DNA of 49,729 bases from an uncultured Flavonifractor sp. (GTDB lineage Bacteria > Bacillota > Clostridia > Oscillospirales > Oscillospiraceae). The translations under genes and the position numbers were made by a program. The stretch lies in the NCBI GenBank assembly GCA_947346365.1, contig CANAAV010000019.1:1-49729 (forward strand). The letters run 5' to 3'. Positions 17,444-26,443 of this stretch are shown here, one piece after another. How positions within the stretch are numbered: the first letter of the stretch is position 1; every line of letters begins with the position of its first letter. The notes under the pieces are model-generated. The model saw only the letters and a list, made by a program, of their open reading frames with translations, was not told the DNA's origin and did not search any database.

Positions 17444-18157
17444 ATGCCTGCGATCAACGTCAACCCCACCCGGCAGGAGCTCACCCGGCTTAAAGGCCGC
17501 CTGCGCACCTCCGTGCGGGGGCACAAGCTCCTCAAGGATAAGCGCGATGAGCTCATGAAGCAGTTCATGGATGTGGTGCGGGAAAACCGTGCCCTCCGGC
17601 AGAAGGTGGAGCGGGAGCTTCTGCGGGCCTACGCCTCTTTCACCGTGGCCTCGGCGGTTATGTCTCCGGAGATGCTGGAGCAGTCGTTGCTCTACCCAAA
17701 GCAGAGCGTGGAGCTGGACATGTCGTTCCAGAACGTCATGAGCGTCAACGTGCCGGAGTACCACTTTAAAACCCGCAGTAGCGACGCCGGGGAGATCTAT
17801 CCCTATGGCTTTGCCACCACCTCCGGTGAGCTGGACGACGCGGTCAACGCCCTGTCCGGGGTGTTCCAGGATATGCTCCGTCTGGCCCAGATCGAAAAAA
17901 CCTCTCAGCTGCTGGCAGAGGAGATTGAGAAGACCAGAAGGCGTGTGAACGCTCTGGAGTATGTCAAGATCCCCCAGATGCAGGAGGCCATCAAGTATAT
18001 CACCATGAAGCTGGATGAAAACGAGCGCGCGTCCACAATCCGGCTGATGAAGGTCAAGGATATGATCCTGAAACAGGCCATTGAGGAGAAGCGGGAGGAG
18101 ACCGCCAACGCGGTCAAGACCTTCGGTGGCTCTGACGAAGGGACTGGCGAGGTGTAA
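17444..18157 (+). CDS. ntpD: V-type ATPase central shaft subunit D
   Basis: A 237-residue protein with long N- and C-terminal helices around a short middle domain, typical of the rotor shaft that turns inside the A3B3 head. It begins with the conserved INVNPTRQELTRLKGRL and has RRVNALEYVKIPQM near the second helix. It is the last gene of the operon; a 14-bp hairpin lies 58 bases past its stop. Confidence 0.95.
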   Translation: MPAINVNPTRQELTRLKGRLRTSVRGHKLLKDKRDELMKQFMDVVRENRALRQKVERELLRAYASFTVASAVMSPEMLEQSLLYPKQSVELDMSFQNVMSVNVPEYHFKTRSSDAGEIYPYGFATTSGELDDAVNALSGVFQDMLRLAQIEKTSQLLAEEIEKTRRRVNALEYVKIPQMQEAIKYITMKLDENERASTIRLMKVKDMILKQAIEEKREETANAVKTFGGSDEGTGEV

Positions 18158-18214
18158 GGGCCGGGTGTCCTTACACCGCCGCCGGAGCACAGATTCCCAG
18201 CAAGAGGGAAGGCT

Positions 18215-18247
18215 GCTGCTGCCTGGAGTTTTCCTCCAGGCAGCAGC
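18215..18247 (+). terminator. Strong hairpin after the V-ATPase operon
   Basis: A perfect 14-bp stem (18215-18228 with 18234-18247) with loop TTTTC, placed where the ntp transcript should end. No T-run follows, so it may terminate poorly or protect the 3' end. Confidence 0.45.
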
Positions 18248-18281
18248 GCCGGTAAAAGAGCATACGGCGAGCAAGATTTTC

Positions 18282-18320
18282 AGTGTGGCGCCACACTTTG
18301 TTTTGTGTACACAAAACAAA
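18282..18320. repeat. Two adjoining perfect palindromes
   Basis: A perfect 16-bp palindrome (18282-18297, left half AGTGTGGC) shares its last base with a perfect 24-bp palindrome (18297-18320, left half TTTGTTTTGTGT). Neither has a loop spacer, so both read the same on the two strands. They could be a binding site for a dimeric protein, a recombination site or part of a repeat family. They lie just before a decayed gene. Confidence 0.7.
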
Positions 18321-18610
18321 GGCCGTTTAGCAGCACGAGAAAAAATTATGAGCTGGATGAAAAAGCAGTAAATTATTTTCCTCAAAATATGCTAGCGGCC
18401 TGCTTGAAAAGGGTCAAAACGCCATTGGGACTGCGTTAATTTGTCTTGAAATTTGCCAGGATTCCTGCGCCAAATTGCCTTGCCCGGCGAAAACATCTGC
18501 CGCAACCCGCTGTGGCTACTACATATGAGCGTTATGCTTGTTTGCGAAAAATTTGTCTACAAGGCGCCATTGCGAGAAAGGAGATAAATCAGCTGAGGAC
18601 GGACGGTGAG
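18321..18610. other. AT-richer gene-poor stretch before the pseudogene
   Basis: About 290 bases with lower GC than the flanking genes. A 91-codon frame opens at 18446 and runs into the decayed FkbM gene, but its first half resembles no protein I know. The AGAAAGGAG at 18577 is a good ribosome-binding site without a clear start. This is probably the original 5' leader of the FkbM gene. Confidence 0.4.
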
Positions 18611-19339
18611 ATGTACGGTTTCATTGAACGGGCCGATCTATGCTATCGTCTTTTACAGGATGATCTTTCTAGAAAGATTTTTCACGCAAGGCTTGCGCTT
18701 GATTTTGACCGGTCCCCCTAGCTATTAAGCAGGATCGTCGGCTTATCCGAACAGCAGAAATGGCTGAGCACGCTGGAAAGCAATATTCCGGAGATCCTTC
18801 GGAAGATGGAGCAGGACCAGAAGAAATTGATTTTGTATGGAACAAATACTACCGGATGTGCGATAGCAGCATTTTTTTCAAAGAAAAGACATAGATTTTT
18901 ATGGTTTTTGCGGGCGGAGGGCAAAAGAATTTACCGACGGCTTGATGGGAAAGCCGGTCATTGCTCCTGATGAATTATTCCGCCATCCGGAGGACTTCTA
19001 TGTCATTTTAGCTGTGGGGGAGGCAATTGATGAAATTCTAGGGATCCTGAAAAAGAACGGGTTTCCCCAGGCGCAGGTATTGTCCTGCTTTTGGTTGGGG
19101 AAGAACGGGTTGGCTTTATCAAATTGGATGTCGAAGGCGCAGAATTCGCCACTTTGCAGGGTGAGAAGGGGGTGATTGTGCGGGACCGGCCGTTGCTGGC
19201 GATCTCTGTTTACCGCCGCAAAGGCGATATGCTTGCACTTATGGATCTTGTGCGGCAGTTCGTGCCAGAGTATCGCTTTTGGCTTCGCGACTATAGCATA
19301 GGAGCAGTCGACACCGTACTCTATGCGTCGGTTGATTGA
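18611..19339 (+). pseudogene. Decayed FkbM family methyltransferase gene
   Basis: Pieces of one FkbM-type SAM-dependent methyltransferase can be followed in order but not in one frame. The first piece (from ATG 18611) reads MYGFIERADLCYRLLQDDLS and meets an in-frame TAG at 18719. It resumes in the same frame through QQKWLSTLESNIPEIL and KLILYGTNTTGCAIA. At a seven-T run near 18872 the frame changes to DIDFYGFCGRRAKEF and GKPVIAPDELF. A later shift near 19090 gives the methyltransferase end, VGFIKLDVEGAEFATLQG and LLAISVYRRKGD, stopping at 19339. The middle of the SAM-binding fold is missing, so there is also an internal deletion. It has lower GC than its neighbours, which suggests transfer followed by decay. 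FkbM proteins commonly modify glycans or small molecules. Confidence 0.75.
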
Positions 19340-19353
19340 CAATTTAGGAAGAG

Positions 19354-19405
19354 ACCGGCAAGACAAAGAGCGCCGTCTGGAGAGAAATTCCAGGCGGCGC
19401 CGGTT
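19354..19405 (+). terminator. Hairpin terminator after the FkbM pseudogene
   Basis: A 12-bp stem with one G-T pair (19370-19381 with 19389-19400), with possible outer pairing of ACCGGC and GCCGGT, is followed by TTTTA. It insulates gdpP from upstream transcription. Confidence 0.6.
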
Positions 19406-19443
19406 TTATGCCCTAAATTCTTGAACGGCCCCTTGAAAGGAAC

Positions 19444-19472
19444 TTGTTTTTATACGGGCAATTTGATATAAT
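19444..19472 (+). promoter_or_regulatory. Promoter of the gdpP-rplI-dnaB operon
   Basis: TTGTTT (19444-19449), a 17-base spacer and a perfect TATAAT (19467-19472) lie 76 bases before the gdpP start codon. Confidence 0.8.
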
Positions 19473-19548
19473 ACCGTTTATCTGCTGGATGATCCCCCTG
19501 CGGTCCGCTCCCTGTGCCATAGGCCGTCAGAGTAACAGGAGGTGTCCC

Positions 19549-21540
19549 ATGCGCAAGAACAAATTGCTGCGGCTGTTGGAGCCCAGCCTGCGGCTGTATT
19601 TTCTGTGCCTGGTGGCCTTTGCCGCCCTATCTGCGCTGTTCAGCCTGCCCTTAGCGGCGGGGGAGCTGGCGGTGGTGGTGCTGCTGTATGTCTATTTCCG
19701 CCGCAGCAATGTCCAGCGGCAGAAGGAGATTCTCCAATATATTGAAAATGTCACCTGCAATATGGACACTGCGGCAAAGGACACGATGGTCAACGCCCCG
19801 CTGCCCATGGTGATTTTCCGCCCGGAGAATGATGAGGTAATCTGGTCCAACAGCCAGTTTTTGCACATTACCGGTGAGAGGGATCACCTCTTTGACACCA
19901 AAATCAGCGCGGCGGTGCCCGAATTCTCCTCCCGCTGGCTGATGGAAGGAAAAACACAGTGTCCCGGCGAGGTGCGCCTTGGGCAGCGGCGCTTTTTGGT
20001 GTTCGGACACTTGGTGCGCACGGAGGAGTCCGGGGCGCGGGGATATCTGGCCACCACCTATTGGGTGGACGTTACCGAGCTGGCCGACGTGCGGGACAGC
20101 TATCGGGCCGCCCGCCCTGTGGCCGCCATTCTTATGCTGGACAACTATGAGGAGATCATGAAGGGCGTCTCCGACAACGCCCGTTCGGCCATGCGCAGCG
20201 AAATTGACCAGCATCTGGACCAGTGGACGGCCCCTGCTCAGGGACTGTTCTGCCGGTATGACCGGGACCGCTATCTATTTATTTTTGAGGCGGGCTACCT
20301 GCCCCAGCTGCAGGAGGGGAAGTTTTCCGTTTTGGACGCGGTTCACTCCGTGCAGAGCCCCAACGGCATACCCGCCTCTCTATCCATTGGCATCGGCAAA
20401 GATGCGGATACCCTGGAGGAGCTGTTCCAGTATGCCTCTTTATCTGTGGAGATGGCCCTGTCCCGGGGCGGAGACCAGGCAGTCATCAAAAATAAATTCA
20501 ATTTCGAGTTTTACGGCGGGCGCACCAAGGAGATGGAAAAGCGCACGAAGGTGAAAAGCCGGGTGATGGCAAACGCCTTGGGAGAATTGGTGCTCTCTGC
20601 CTCCCAGGTGCTGGTCATGGGCCACCGCTATCCGGACATGGACTGCGTGGGGGCTGCCGCCGGCGTGTGCGCCATTGCGCGTAAAAAGGGTACGCCGGTG
20701 CACATTGTCCAGGAGGCGGGGGCGAATCCCGGCTCCGACATGACCGAGCGGCTCTCCCGCCTGCCGGAGTATGAGCGGGCGTTCTTTTCAGTCCAGGACG
20801 CCATTCTGGCCGCCGACCCGGAGGCGCTGCTGGTGGTGGTGGACACCAACCGCCCGGAGCAGGTGGTGAGCCAGGACCTGCTGGAGGCCTGCCACAAGGT
20901 GGCGGTAATTGACCATCACCGCCGGGCCTCCTCGTATATCGCCAACGCCGCGCTGAATTTCCACGAGCCCTACGCCTCCTCGGCCAGCGAGCTGGTCACC
21001 GAGCTGCTGCAATATCTGCTGGAGCCCGCCGATCTGCTGAAAACAGAGGCGGAGGCCCTGCTGGCGGGCATTGTGCTGGACACGAAGCATTTTACCATGC
21101 GTACCGGCAGCCGCACCTTTGAGGCGGCGGCCTTCCTGCGCCGGTCCGGCGCGGACACCGGGGACGTGAAGAAGCTCTTCCAAAACGACCTGGAGGGCAC
21201 CATTGCCCGCTACGGCATCATCCAGAACGCCCGCATGTACCGGCAGAATATTGCCGTGGCGCGGGTGGACCACACAGTCGGCCGGGTCACTGCCGCCCAG
21301 GCGGCGGACGAGCTGCTGAACATCTCGGGCATTGAAACCTCCTTTGTGCTCTTCCCGGATGGAGAGCGGGTGATTATCTCCGCCCGCAGCATGGGGGAGA
21401 CCAACGTCCAGGTCATTTTGGAAAAGCTGGGCGGCGGCGGCAATGGGGCCACTGCGGGCGCCCAGGTGTCCAGTAAAAACGTGGAGGAGGTCACCCGGCA
21501 GCTCCTCCAGGCCATCGACCAGTATTTTGAGGAGGAGTGA
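19549..21540 (+). CDS. gdpP: GdpP-type cyclic-di-AMP phosphodiesterase
   Basis: A 663-residue membrane phosphodiesterase that turns c-di-AMP into pApA and so influences wall and K+ homeostasis. Two transmembrane helices (about 12-50) lead to a PAS-like domain with the segment VNAPLPMVIFRPENDEVIW, then a degenerate GGDEF domain, then DHH/DHHA1. Catalytic motifs are GHRYPDMD (H359, D363, D365) and VIDHHRR (D455, H456, H457). The DHHA1 end contains a glycine-rich stretch with GGGGN. I chose ATG 19549 because AGGAGGTG precedes it and longer frames would start inside the promoter. The order gdpP-rplI-dnaB is conserved in many Gram-positives. Confidence 0.95.
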   Translation: MRKNKLLRLLEPSLRLYFLCLVAFAALSALFSLPLAAGELAVVVLLYVYFRRSNVQRQKEILQYIENVTCNMDTAAKDTMVNAPLPMVIFRPENDEVIWSNSQFLHITGERDHLFDTKISAAVPEFSSRWLMEGKTQCPGEVRLGQRRFLVFGHLVRTEESGARGYLATTYWVDVTELADVRDSYRAARPVAAILMLDNYEEIMKGVSDNARSAMRSEIDQHLDQWTAPAQGLFCRYDRDRYLFIFEAGYLPQLQEGKFSVLDAVHSVQSPNGIPASLSIGIGKDADTLEELFQYASLSVEMALSRGGDQAVIKNKFNFEFYGGRTKEMEKRTKVKSRVMANALGELVLSASQVLVMGHRYPDMDCVGAAAGVCAIARKKGTPVHIVQEAGANPGSDMTERLSRLPEYERAFFSVQDAILAADPEALLVVVDTNRPEQVVSQDLLEACHKVAVIDHHRRASSYIANAALNFHEPYASSASELVTELLQYLLEPADLLKTEAEALLAGIVLDTKHFTMRTGSRTFEAAAFLRRSGADTGDVKKLFQNDLEGTIARYGIIQNARMYRQNIAVARVDHTVGRVTAAQAADELLNISGIETSFVLFPDGERVIISARSMGETNVQVILEKLGGGGNGATAGAQVSSKNVEEVTRQLLQAIDQYFEEE

Positions 21541-21619
21541 GAGCGATGGCGCTCTACAAGGCTCCATGTTACCCTATGAGACGAAAAATCAGATCCATGC
21601 AGCGAAAGGATGAACAGAT

Positions 21620-22066
21620 ATGAAGGTAATTTTACAGCAGGATGTGCGGGGCCAGGGTAAGAAGGGCCAGCTGATCGAGGCCAGCGACGGCTATGCCCGC
21701 AACTATCTGCTTCCCCGCAAGCTGGCGGTTTTGGCTACGGCGGAGAACGTAAACACCATGAAGATGCAGGAGAAAGCCAAGCTGGCCCAGCAGGCTGCCG
21801 AGAAGGCCGAGGCCGAGGCGGTTGCCGCCAAGCTCAAAGACCTGAGCGTTAAAGTGGTGGCCAAGGGGGGCAGCAACGGGCGGCTTTTCGGCGCTGTGAC
21901 CTCCAAGGAGATTGCCGACGCCCTCAGCGCCCAGCACGGTATTACGATCAACAAAAGTAAGCTGGTCCAGGAGGAGCCCATCAAAGCCTTCGGCGGCTAT
22001 GATTTGAAGGTGAAGCTGGGCTATGAGATCACTGGCACCCTGAAGGTGATTGTGGCCGAATCCTGA
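21620..22066 (+). CDS. rplI: 50S ribosomal protein L9
   Basis: A 148-residue protein that matches L9 throughout. The N-terminal 23S-binding domain reads MKVILQQDVRGQGKKG with GYARNYLLPRKLA. A long Ala/Lys/Glu helix (about 45-80) connects to the C-terminal domain with GGSNGRLFGAVTSKEIADAL. It lies 79 bases after gdpP and 50 before dnaB. Confidence 0.98.
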   Translation: MKVILQQDVRGQGKKGQLIEASDGYARNYLLPRKLAVLATAENVNTMKMQEKAKLAQQAAEKAEAEAVAAKLKDLSVKVVAKGGSNGRLFGAVTSKEIADALSAQHGITINKSKLVQEEPIKAFGGYDLKVKLGYEITGTLKVIVAES

Positions 22067-22116
22067 CCGCGCCTGCGCTGTACAGAACTTGAGATGCTTC
22101 CGGGGAGGTGATGCCC

Positions 22117-23466
22117 ATGGCTTTGGAGGAAGAGCTCTTAATCCGCCAGATGCCCCACAGCGTTGAGGCGGAGCAGAGCGTGTTAGGCTCGATCCTGATT
22201 GACGCCCGCTGTATTCCGGAGGTGATCGAGCTTCTCAAACCGGAGGATTTCTACCTGCGGCAGAACCGGGAAATTTATGAGACCATCTATTCCATGTTTA
22301 ATTTCTCCCAGACGGTGGACCCGGTTACCGTTTTGGACCACATGAAGCAGAACGGCGTGTATGACGAGAACACCTCCCGCGGGTATGTCCTCCAGCTGAT
22401 GGAAATCACTCCCACGGCGGCCAACGTAAAGGAATACGCCGAGATTGTCAAGGACAAATCCTTGCTGCGCCGCATTGCTGAGACGGCGGGCGAGGTGACT
22501 GCCATGGTTCAGGAGGGCACCGGCACCGCGCAGGAGGTGCTGGAGGCCGCCGAGCAGCGCATCTACGCCATCCGCCAAGGGCGCGCCGCCCAGGGACTGG
22601 AGCATATCTCCACCGTGATTCTGGGGGTTTATGAGCGGCTCAACGAGCTGGCCGCCAGCGATTCGGCGGTGCCCGGCCTGTCCACCGGCCTGGCCGACCT
22701 GGATACGGCGATTGCCGGGCTCAACAAGTCGGACCTGCTGCTGGTGGCGGCCCGGCCGGGTATGGGCAAGACCTCTTTCGCGCTGAACGTTCTGCTCCAT
22801 GCGGGGAAGTTTTCAGGCAAGTCGGTGGTGTTCTTTTCCCTGGAGATGAGCCGGGAGCAGCTGGCAATGCGCCTGATCTCCAACGAATCCTTTGTAGAGC
22901 TGAAAAAGCTCATCACGGGCAAGCTCAACGAGGATGACTGGAGCCGGATTGCCGCCGCTTCCGCCGCGCTCAACCAGACGCAGATTTTAATTGACGACAA
23001 CCCGATGCTCTCGGTGGCGGACATGAATGCCAAGTGCCGCAGGGTGGATAACCTGGGCCTGGTGGTGATCGACTATCTTCAGCTGATGACCTCCGCCGGA
23101 GGAACCGTCCGGAACGGGGATAACCGGCAGCAGATTGTCTCTGATATCTCCCGGTCGCTGAAAATTATGGCCAAGGAGCTCAACGTGCCGGTGATCTGCC
23201 TGTCTCAGCTCTCCCGTGGACCGGAGAGCCGCAGCGACAAACGGCCTATGCTGTCCGATCTGCGGGAGTCCGGGGCGATTGAGCAGGACGCGGACATTGT
23301 CATGTTCCTCTATCGGGAGGACTATTATAATGACGACAGCGAGAACCACAACCTGGCGGAGTGTATCATTGCGAAAAACCGCCATGGGGAGACCCGTACG
23401 GTAGAGCTGCAATGGCTGCCGGAGTATACCACCTTCTCCTCTGTGGAACGCAGATATTCCGAGTAG
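22117..23466 (+). CDS. dnaB: Replicative DNA helicase DnaB
   Basis: A 449-residue hexameric helicase (DnaC in Bacillus nomenclature) that unwinds DNA at the replication fork. The N-terminal domain begins with PHSVEAEQSVLGSILID. The RecA-like domain has Walker A RPGMGKTSFAL, FFSLEMSREQL, Walker B LVVIDYLQLM and the segment LNVPVICLSQLSRGPESR. The start at 22117 is eight bases after GGGGAGG; GTG 22108 and ATG 22111 are too close to it. No intein is present. Confidence 0.97.
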   Translation: MALEEELLIRQMPHSVEAEQSVLGSILIDARCIPEVIELLKPEDFYLRQNREIYETIYSMFNFSQTVDPVTVLDHMKQNGVYDENTSRGYVLQLMEITPTAANVKEYAEIVKDKSLLRRIAETAGEVTAMVQEGTGTAQEVLEAAEQRIYAIRQGRAAQGLEHISTVILGVYERLNELAASDSAVPGLSTGLADLDTAIAGLNKSDLLLVAARPGMGKTSFALNVLLHAGKFSGKSVVFFSLEMSREQLAMRLISNESFVELKKLITGKLNEDDWSRIAAASAALNQTQILIDDNPMLSVADMNAKCRRVDNLGLVVIDYLQLMTSAGGTVRNGDNRQQIVSDISRSLKIMAKELNVPVICLSQLSRGPESRSDKRPMLSDLRESGAIEQDADIVMFLYREDYYNDDSENHNLAECIIAKNRHGETRTVELQWLPEYTTFSSVERRYSE

Positions 23467-23535
23467 CCCGCGCGGGGAGATCATGGTGAAAGGCGGCTGT
23501 GCGGGCGGAATTTGACGGGATAGGGGACGTGTTTT

Positions 23536-24270
23536 ATGGGCGTTGGCGGACGGATGCGCGACGCTTTGGGCAGGCTGGCGCTGCTCACGCCGCTGTTGGC
23601 GGCAATGCTTGCCCTGGGGGCGCTGGTGCTGGTTTTGAACCATGTGGATTGGTTTGTTTCCGGCGGAGAAGGAGACGGAGCCTATACGCTGCTTCTGCTC
23701 CAGGGCTGCCGGAGCTGGTATGTGGCGCTGGCGGTTACGGCGGCGGGAGGCTTTCTGCTGGTGCTGGCGGTGGGACTGTGGCTGATTGTGGCCGCCGTGC
23801 GCAGCGCAGACATTCCGGTGCGGCAGACGGTATTTATGGTATTGGTTCTGCTGGGCGTTACCGGCGCGATTGGCGGCGGAATGCTGGTGCTGGAGGACGT
23901 GCCGGGGCTGTACCGGCAGGCGGGGGAGGACCTTCAGGCCATTGAGGACGGACGCCTGGAGGAGGCCGTAGTGTGGATCAGCCCCAAAACACGGCAGGCC
24001 GCGCTTCCCGGCCCCTGGTCCTCCGCCCGGGAGGACGGCTTGACGCGTATCGGCGTAATCAATGAGGACATGAGCCGCTGGCTGGAGCTGTACGTCCCGG
24101 ACGCCATGGGTTTTGCCATGGACCGGGAGCACCCGTTTAATGAGAACTGGAGCTATCAGTGGAACCGGGAGAACGCCCGGCAGTACCAGGTTTTTTATAC
24201 GCCCAACTTTCACTTTGCCGTGACCATACGGCCCTTGGCAGAGCCGGCGGGCTCTGGCGAAGGGCCATAA
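23536..24270 (+). CDS. Membrane protein of unknown function (three TM helices)
   Basis: A 244-residue protein I do not recognise. Three hydrophobic helices span about residues 15-35, 53-80 and 95-115. About 125 non-membrane residues follow, with the conserved-looking segments GLTRIGVINEDMSRWLELYVPD and YQVFYTPNFHFAVT. That tail probably lies on the outer face. It sits between dnaB and a 47-residue membrane protein, all in one direction, and may belong to the tilS-hpt-ftsH transcript. Confidence 0.6.
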   Translation: MGVGGRMRDALGRLALLTPLLAAMLALGALVLVLNHVDWFVSGGEGDGAYTLLLLQGCRSWYVALAVTAAGGFLLVLAVGLWLIVAAVRSADIPVRQTVFMVLVLLGVTGAIGGGMLVLEDVPGLYRQAGEDLQAIEDGRLEEAVVWISPKTRQAALPGPWSSAREDGLTRIGVINEDMSRWLELYVPDAMGFAMDREHPFNENWSYQWNRENARQYQVFYTPNFHFAVTIRPLAEPAGSGEGP

Positions 24271-24285
24271 TACGGAGGAAACGCT

Positions 24286-24429
24286 ATGAAAAAGGAACGC
24301 TGCATTCTGCTCGCCGGCCTGCTCTCTGCGGCTGCTCTGCTGGTGCTGGCCATCGGCCTTGGGATGGATTCTGACGGGGCGTATGGGGAGGACGGCTGGG
24401 AGGGCGAAGAGGCCTGGGACATCGACTGA
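24286..24429 (+). CDS. Small single-pass membrane protein with acidic tail
   Basis: A 47-residue protein: a basic start (KKERC), a hydrophobic helix (about 6-26) and a tail of some 20 residues with Asp/Glu/Gly/Trp and no basic residue (DGWEGEEAWDID). GGAGG lies eight bases before the ATG. Its TGA overlaps the ATG of tilS as TGATG, which strongly supports real translation. It resembles no family I can name. It could be a lipoprotein-like or FtsH-related small membrane protein, but this is speculation from position. Confidence 0.65.
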   Translation: MKKERCILLAGLLSAAALLVLAIGLGMDSDGAYGEDGWEGEEAWDID

Positions 24430-25820
24430 TGCCGGAGAATAGAACCGCCGGCGCCGGGCTGGAGGGCTTTGCGGCCCTGACGGAGGAATATGAGATGCTC
24501 CCCGCCGGGGGGCATGTGCTGTGCGCCCTCTCCGGAGGGGCGGATTCCATGTGCCTGCTCCACCTGCTGCTGCGCCGGGGACGGGAGAAGGGCTTTAGCG
24601 TCTGCGCCGCCCACTTTAACCACCGCCTGCGGGGGGAAGAATCTGAGCGGGACGAGGCGTTTGTGCGGGAGATGTGCGAGCGCTGGGGGGTGCCCCTGAC
24701 TGTGGGAGAGGGGGACGTGCGCTCCTTTGCCCAGCGGGAGGGACAGAGCCTTGAGGAGGCGGCCCGGACGCTGCGGTATGCTTTTTTAGAGCAGAGCGCC
24801 CAAAAAGAGAAGTGCTGCCGCATCGCGACGGCCCACAACGCTGAGGATAATTTGGAGACGCTGCTGCTCCACCTGGTACGGGGAGCGGGGCTTCACGGTT
24901 TGGCGGGTATTCCGCCCCGGCGGGGACGGATTGTCCGGCCCCTGCTGGCCTGCTCGCGGGCGGAAATCGAGGATTATCTGGCGGCCTGGGGCATTCCCCA
25001 TGTGGAGGACGCCAGCAACGCCGATGAGCGGTACAGCCGCAACCGCCTGCGGGGGCAGGTGCTGCCCGTGCTGCGGCAGCTGAATCCCAATCTGGCGCGC
25101 CGTACGGCGCAGAGCATGGCCTATCTGCGGGCGGATGACGCGTACCTAAACGCCCAGGCCAGGGAAGCCTGCGCCTGTGCAGACGTTACGCCGGAGGGAA
25201 TGTGCATTCCGGCCCAAGCGATTGCCCAGCTGCCGGCGGCCTTGGCGCCCCGGGCCGCCCGGTATCTGCTGGAGCGCACCGGGGAGGGGGATACCGACTG
25301 CTCTTCCACCCACCTGAGGGCCCTCGTGGCGCTCGCCCGCAGCGCGGACCCGTCGGCGGAAATTTTCCTGCCCGGCGGGCGCAGGGCTTACCGGCGCTAT
25401 GAGGAGCTGGTGATTACAACTAGGCCTGCGCCGGAGTCTTTTTTGCCGGTTCCTCTGAAAATAGACGGTGAAACCCCCTTGACAGGCTCCCCCTGGCGGG
25501 TCCGCTGCCGCCCGGTGCAGGCCCCGCCGCCGGAGGCGGAGCGGGACGGGTGCGTTTACCTGGCCGTAAGGGCTTTTTCCGCAGCGCCGGTCCTCCGGCC
25601 CCGGCAGACAGGGGACCGGATTGCTCTGCCCCGCCGGGGCACAAAAACGATAAAAAAGCTCTTGATTGAGGCGCGGATCCCCCGCTGGGAACGGGAGGCG
25701 CTTCCAATTTTGGCAGACGGAACAGAAGTGGCGGCGACGGCCGGTTTTGGAGCGGACCGGAGATATCTGGCCCAGCCGGGAGAGGCGGCCTATGAGCTTT
25801 TATTTTGGAAGGAAGTGTAG
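24429..25820 (+). CDS. tilS: tRNA(Ile)-lysidine synthetase
   Basis: A 463-residue PP-loop ATPase that converts C34 of the AUA-reading tRNA(Ile) to lysidine. The ATP motif SGGADS is at residues 35-40, followed by CAAHFNHRLRGEESERDEAF and TAHNAEDNLET. The C-terminal domain carries RRGTKTIKKLLIEARIPRWER, typical of the long form. It is coupled to the small membrane gene upstream and lies five bases before hpt, in the conserved tilS-hpt-ftsH cluster. Confidence 0.96.
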   Translation: MPENRTAGAGLEGFAALTEEYEMLPAGGHVLCALSGGADSMCLLHLLLRRGREKGFSVCAAHFNHRLRGEESERDEAFVREMCERWGVPLTVGEGDVRSFAQREGQSLEEAARTLRYAFLEQSAQKEKCCRIATAHNAEDNLETLLLHLVRGAGLHGLAGIPPRRGRIVRPLLACSRAEIEDYLAAWGIPHVEDASNADERYSRNRLRGQVLPVLRQLNPNLARRTAQSMAYLRADDAYLNAQAREACACADVTPEGMCIPAQAIAQLPAALAPRAARYLLERTGEGDTDCSSTHLRALVALARSADPSAEIFLPGGRRAYRRYEELVITTRPAPESFLPVPLKIDGETPLTGSPWRVRCRPVQAPPPEAERDGCVYLAVRAFSAAPVLRPRQTGDRIALPRRGTKTIKKLLIEARIPRWEREALPILADGTEVAATAGFGADRRYLAQPGEAAYELLFWKEV

Positions 25821-25825
25821 GTAAT

Positions 25826-26380
25826 ATGGTGCATTTGCTGGACAAGGATATAGAACGGGTCCTTTTTTCCGAGGAGGACCTGTCCCGCCGGGTGGGTGAA
25901 ATCGCCGGGGAGATTACCCGGGATTACGCCGGGCGGGAGCCGCTGCTGGTCAGCGTGCTACGGGGTTCTTTCGTTTTTATGGCGGACCTGGTGCGCAAGA
26001 TCGAGCTGCCCTGTACGGTGGACTTCATGGCGGTTTCCTCTTACGGCGTAGGCACCAGCAGCTCTGGCCAGGTGAAAATTGTAAAAGACCTGAGCGAGAA
26101 CATTGAGGGACGGGATCTCATCGTGGTGGAAGATATCCTGGACAGCGGGAATACCCTGAGCTATCTGCTCAGGCTGCTGGAAGCCCGCCACCCGGCGTCC
26201 GTCCGGCTGTGTACGCTGCTGGATAAGCCCTCCCGCCGGGTCAAGCCGGTAGAGCTGCACTATTCCGGCTTTTCCATTCCGGACTATTTTGTGGTGGGCT
26301 ACGGATTGGATTATGCGGAAAAATACCGCAACCTGCCGTACATAGGGGTGCTTAAGCCCTCGGTCTACGGGGGAGAATAG
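25826..26380 (+). CDS. hpt: Hypoxanthine phosphoribosyltransferase
   Basis: A 184-residue purine-salvage enzyme that makes IMP or GMP from hypoxanthine or guanine and PRPP. The PRPP motif VVEDILDSGNTL is at about 100-111. VSVLRGSFVFMADLVR and DYFVVGYGLDYAEKYRNLPYIG are family signatures. ATG 25826 gives the normal N-terminus (HLLDKDIERVLFSEEDL). In Bacillus, TilS and Hpt together affect ftsH expression; the shared order suggests the same here. Confidence 0.96.
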   Translation: MVHLLDKDIERVLFSEEDLSRRVGEIAGEITRDYAGREPLLVSVLRGSFVFMADLVRKIELPCTVDFMAVSSYGVGTSSSGQVKIVKDLSENIEGRDLIVVEDILDSGNTLSYLLRLLEARHPASVRLCTLLDKPSRRVKPVELHYSGFSIPDYFVVGYGLDYAEKYRNLPYIGVLKPSVYGGE

Positions 26381-26443
26381 TACTCTGCGCATGATAAGCC
26401 AGCCGCTCTATCTCAATTTTCCCGGAAAGGACGTGTCCCCTGT

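Noticed and set aside
15976-17568. 530-codon open frame antisense to ntpB
   Set aside because: The plus-strand frame is an unmistakable V-ATPase B subunit; the antisense translation is His/Gly/Leu-rich low-information sequence.
19444-19548. N-terminal extension of gdpP by 35 codons
   Set aside because: It begins inside the promoter; AGGAGGTG marks ATG 19549 as the start.
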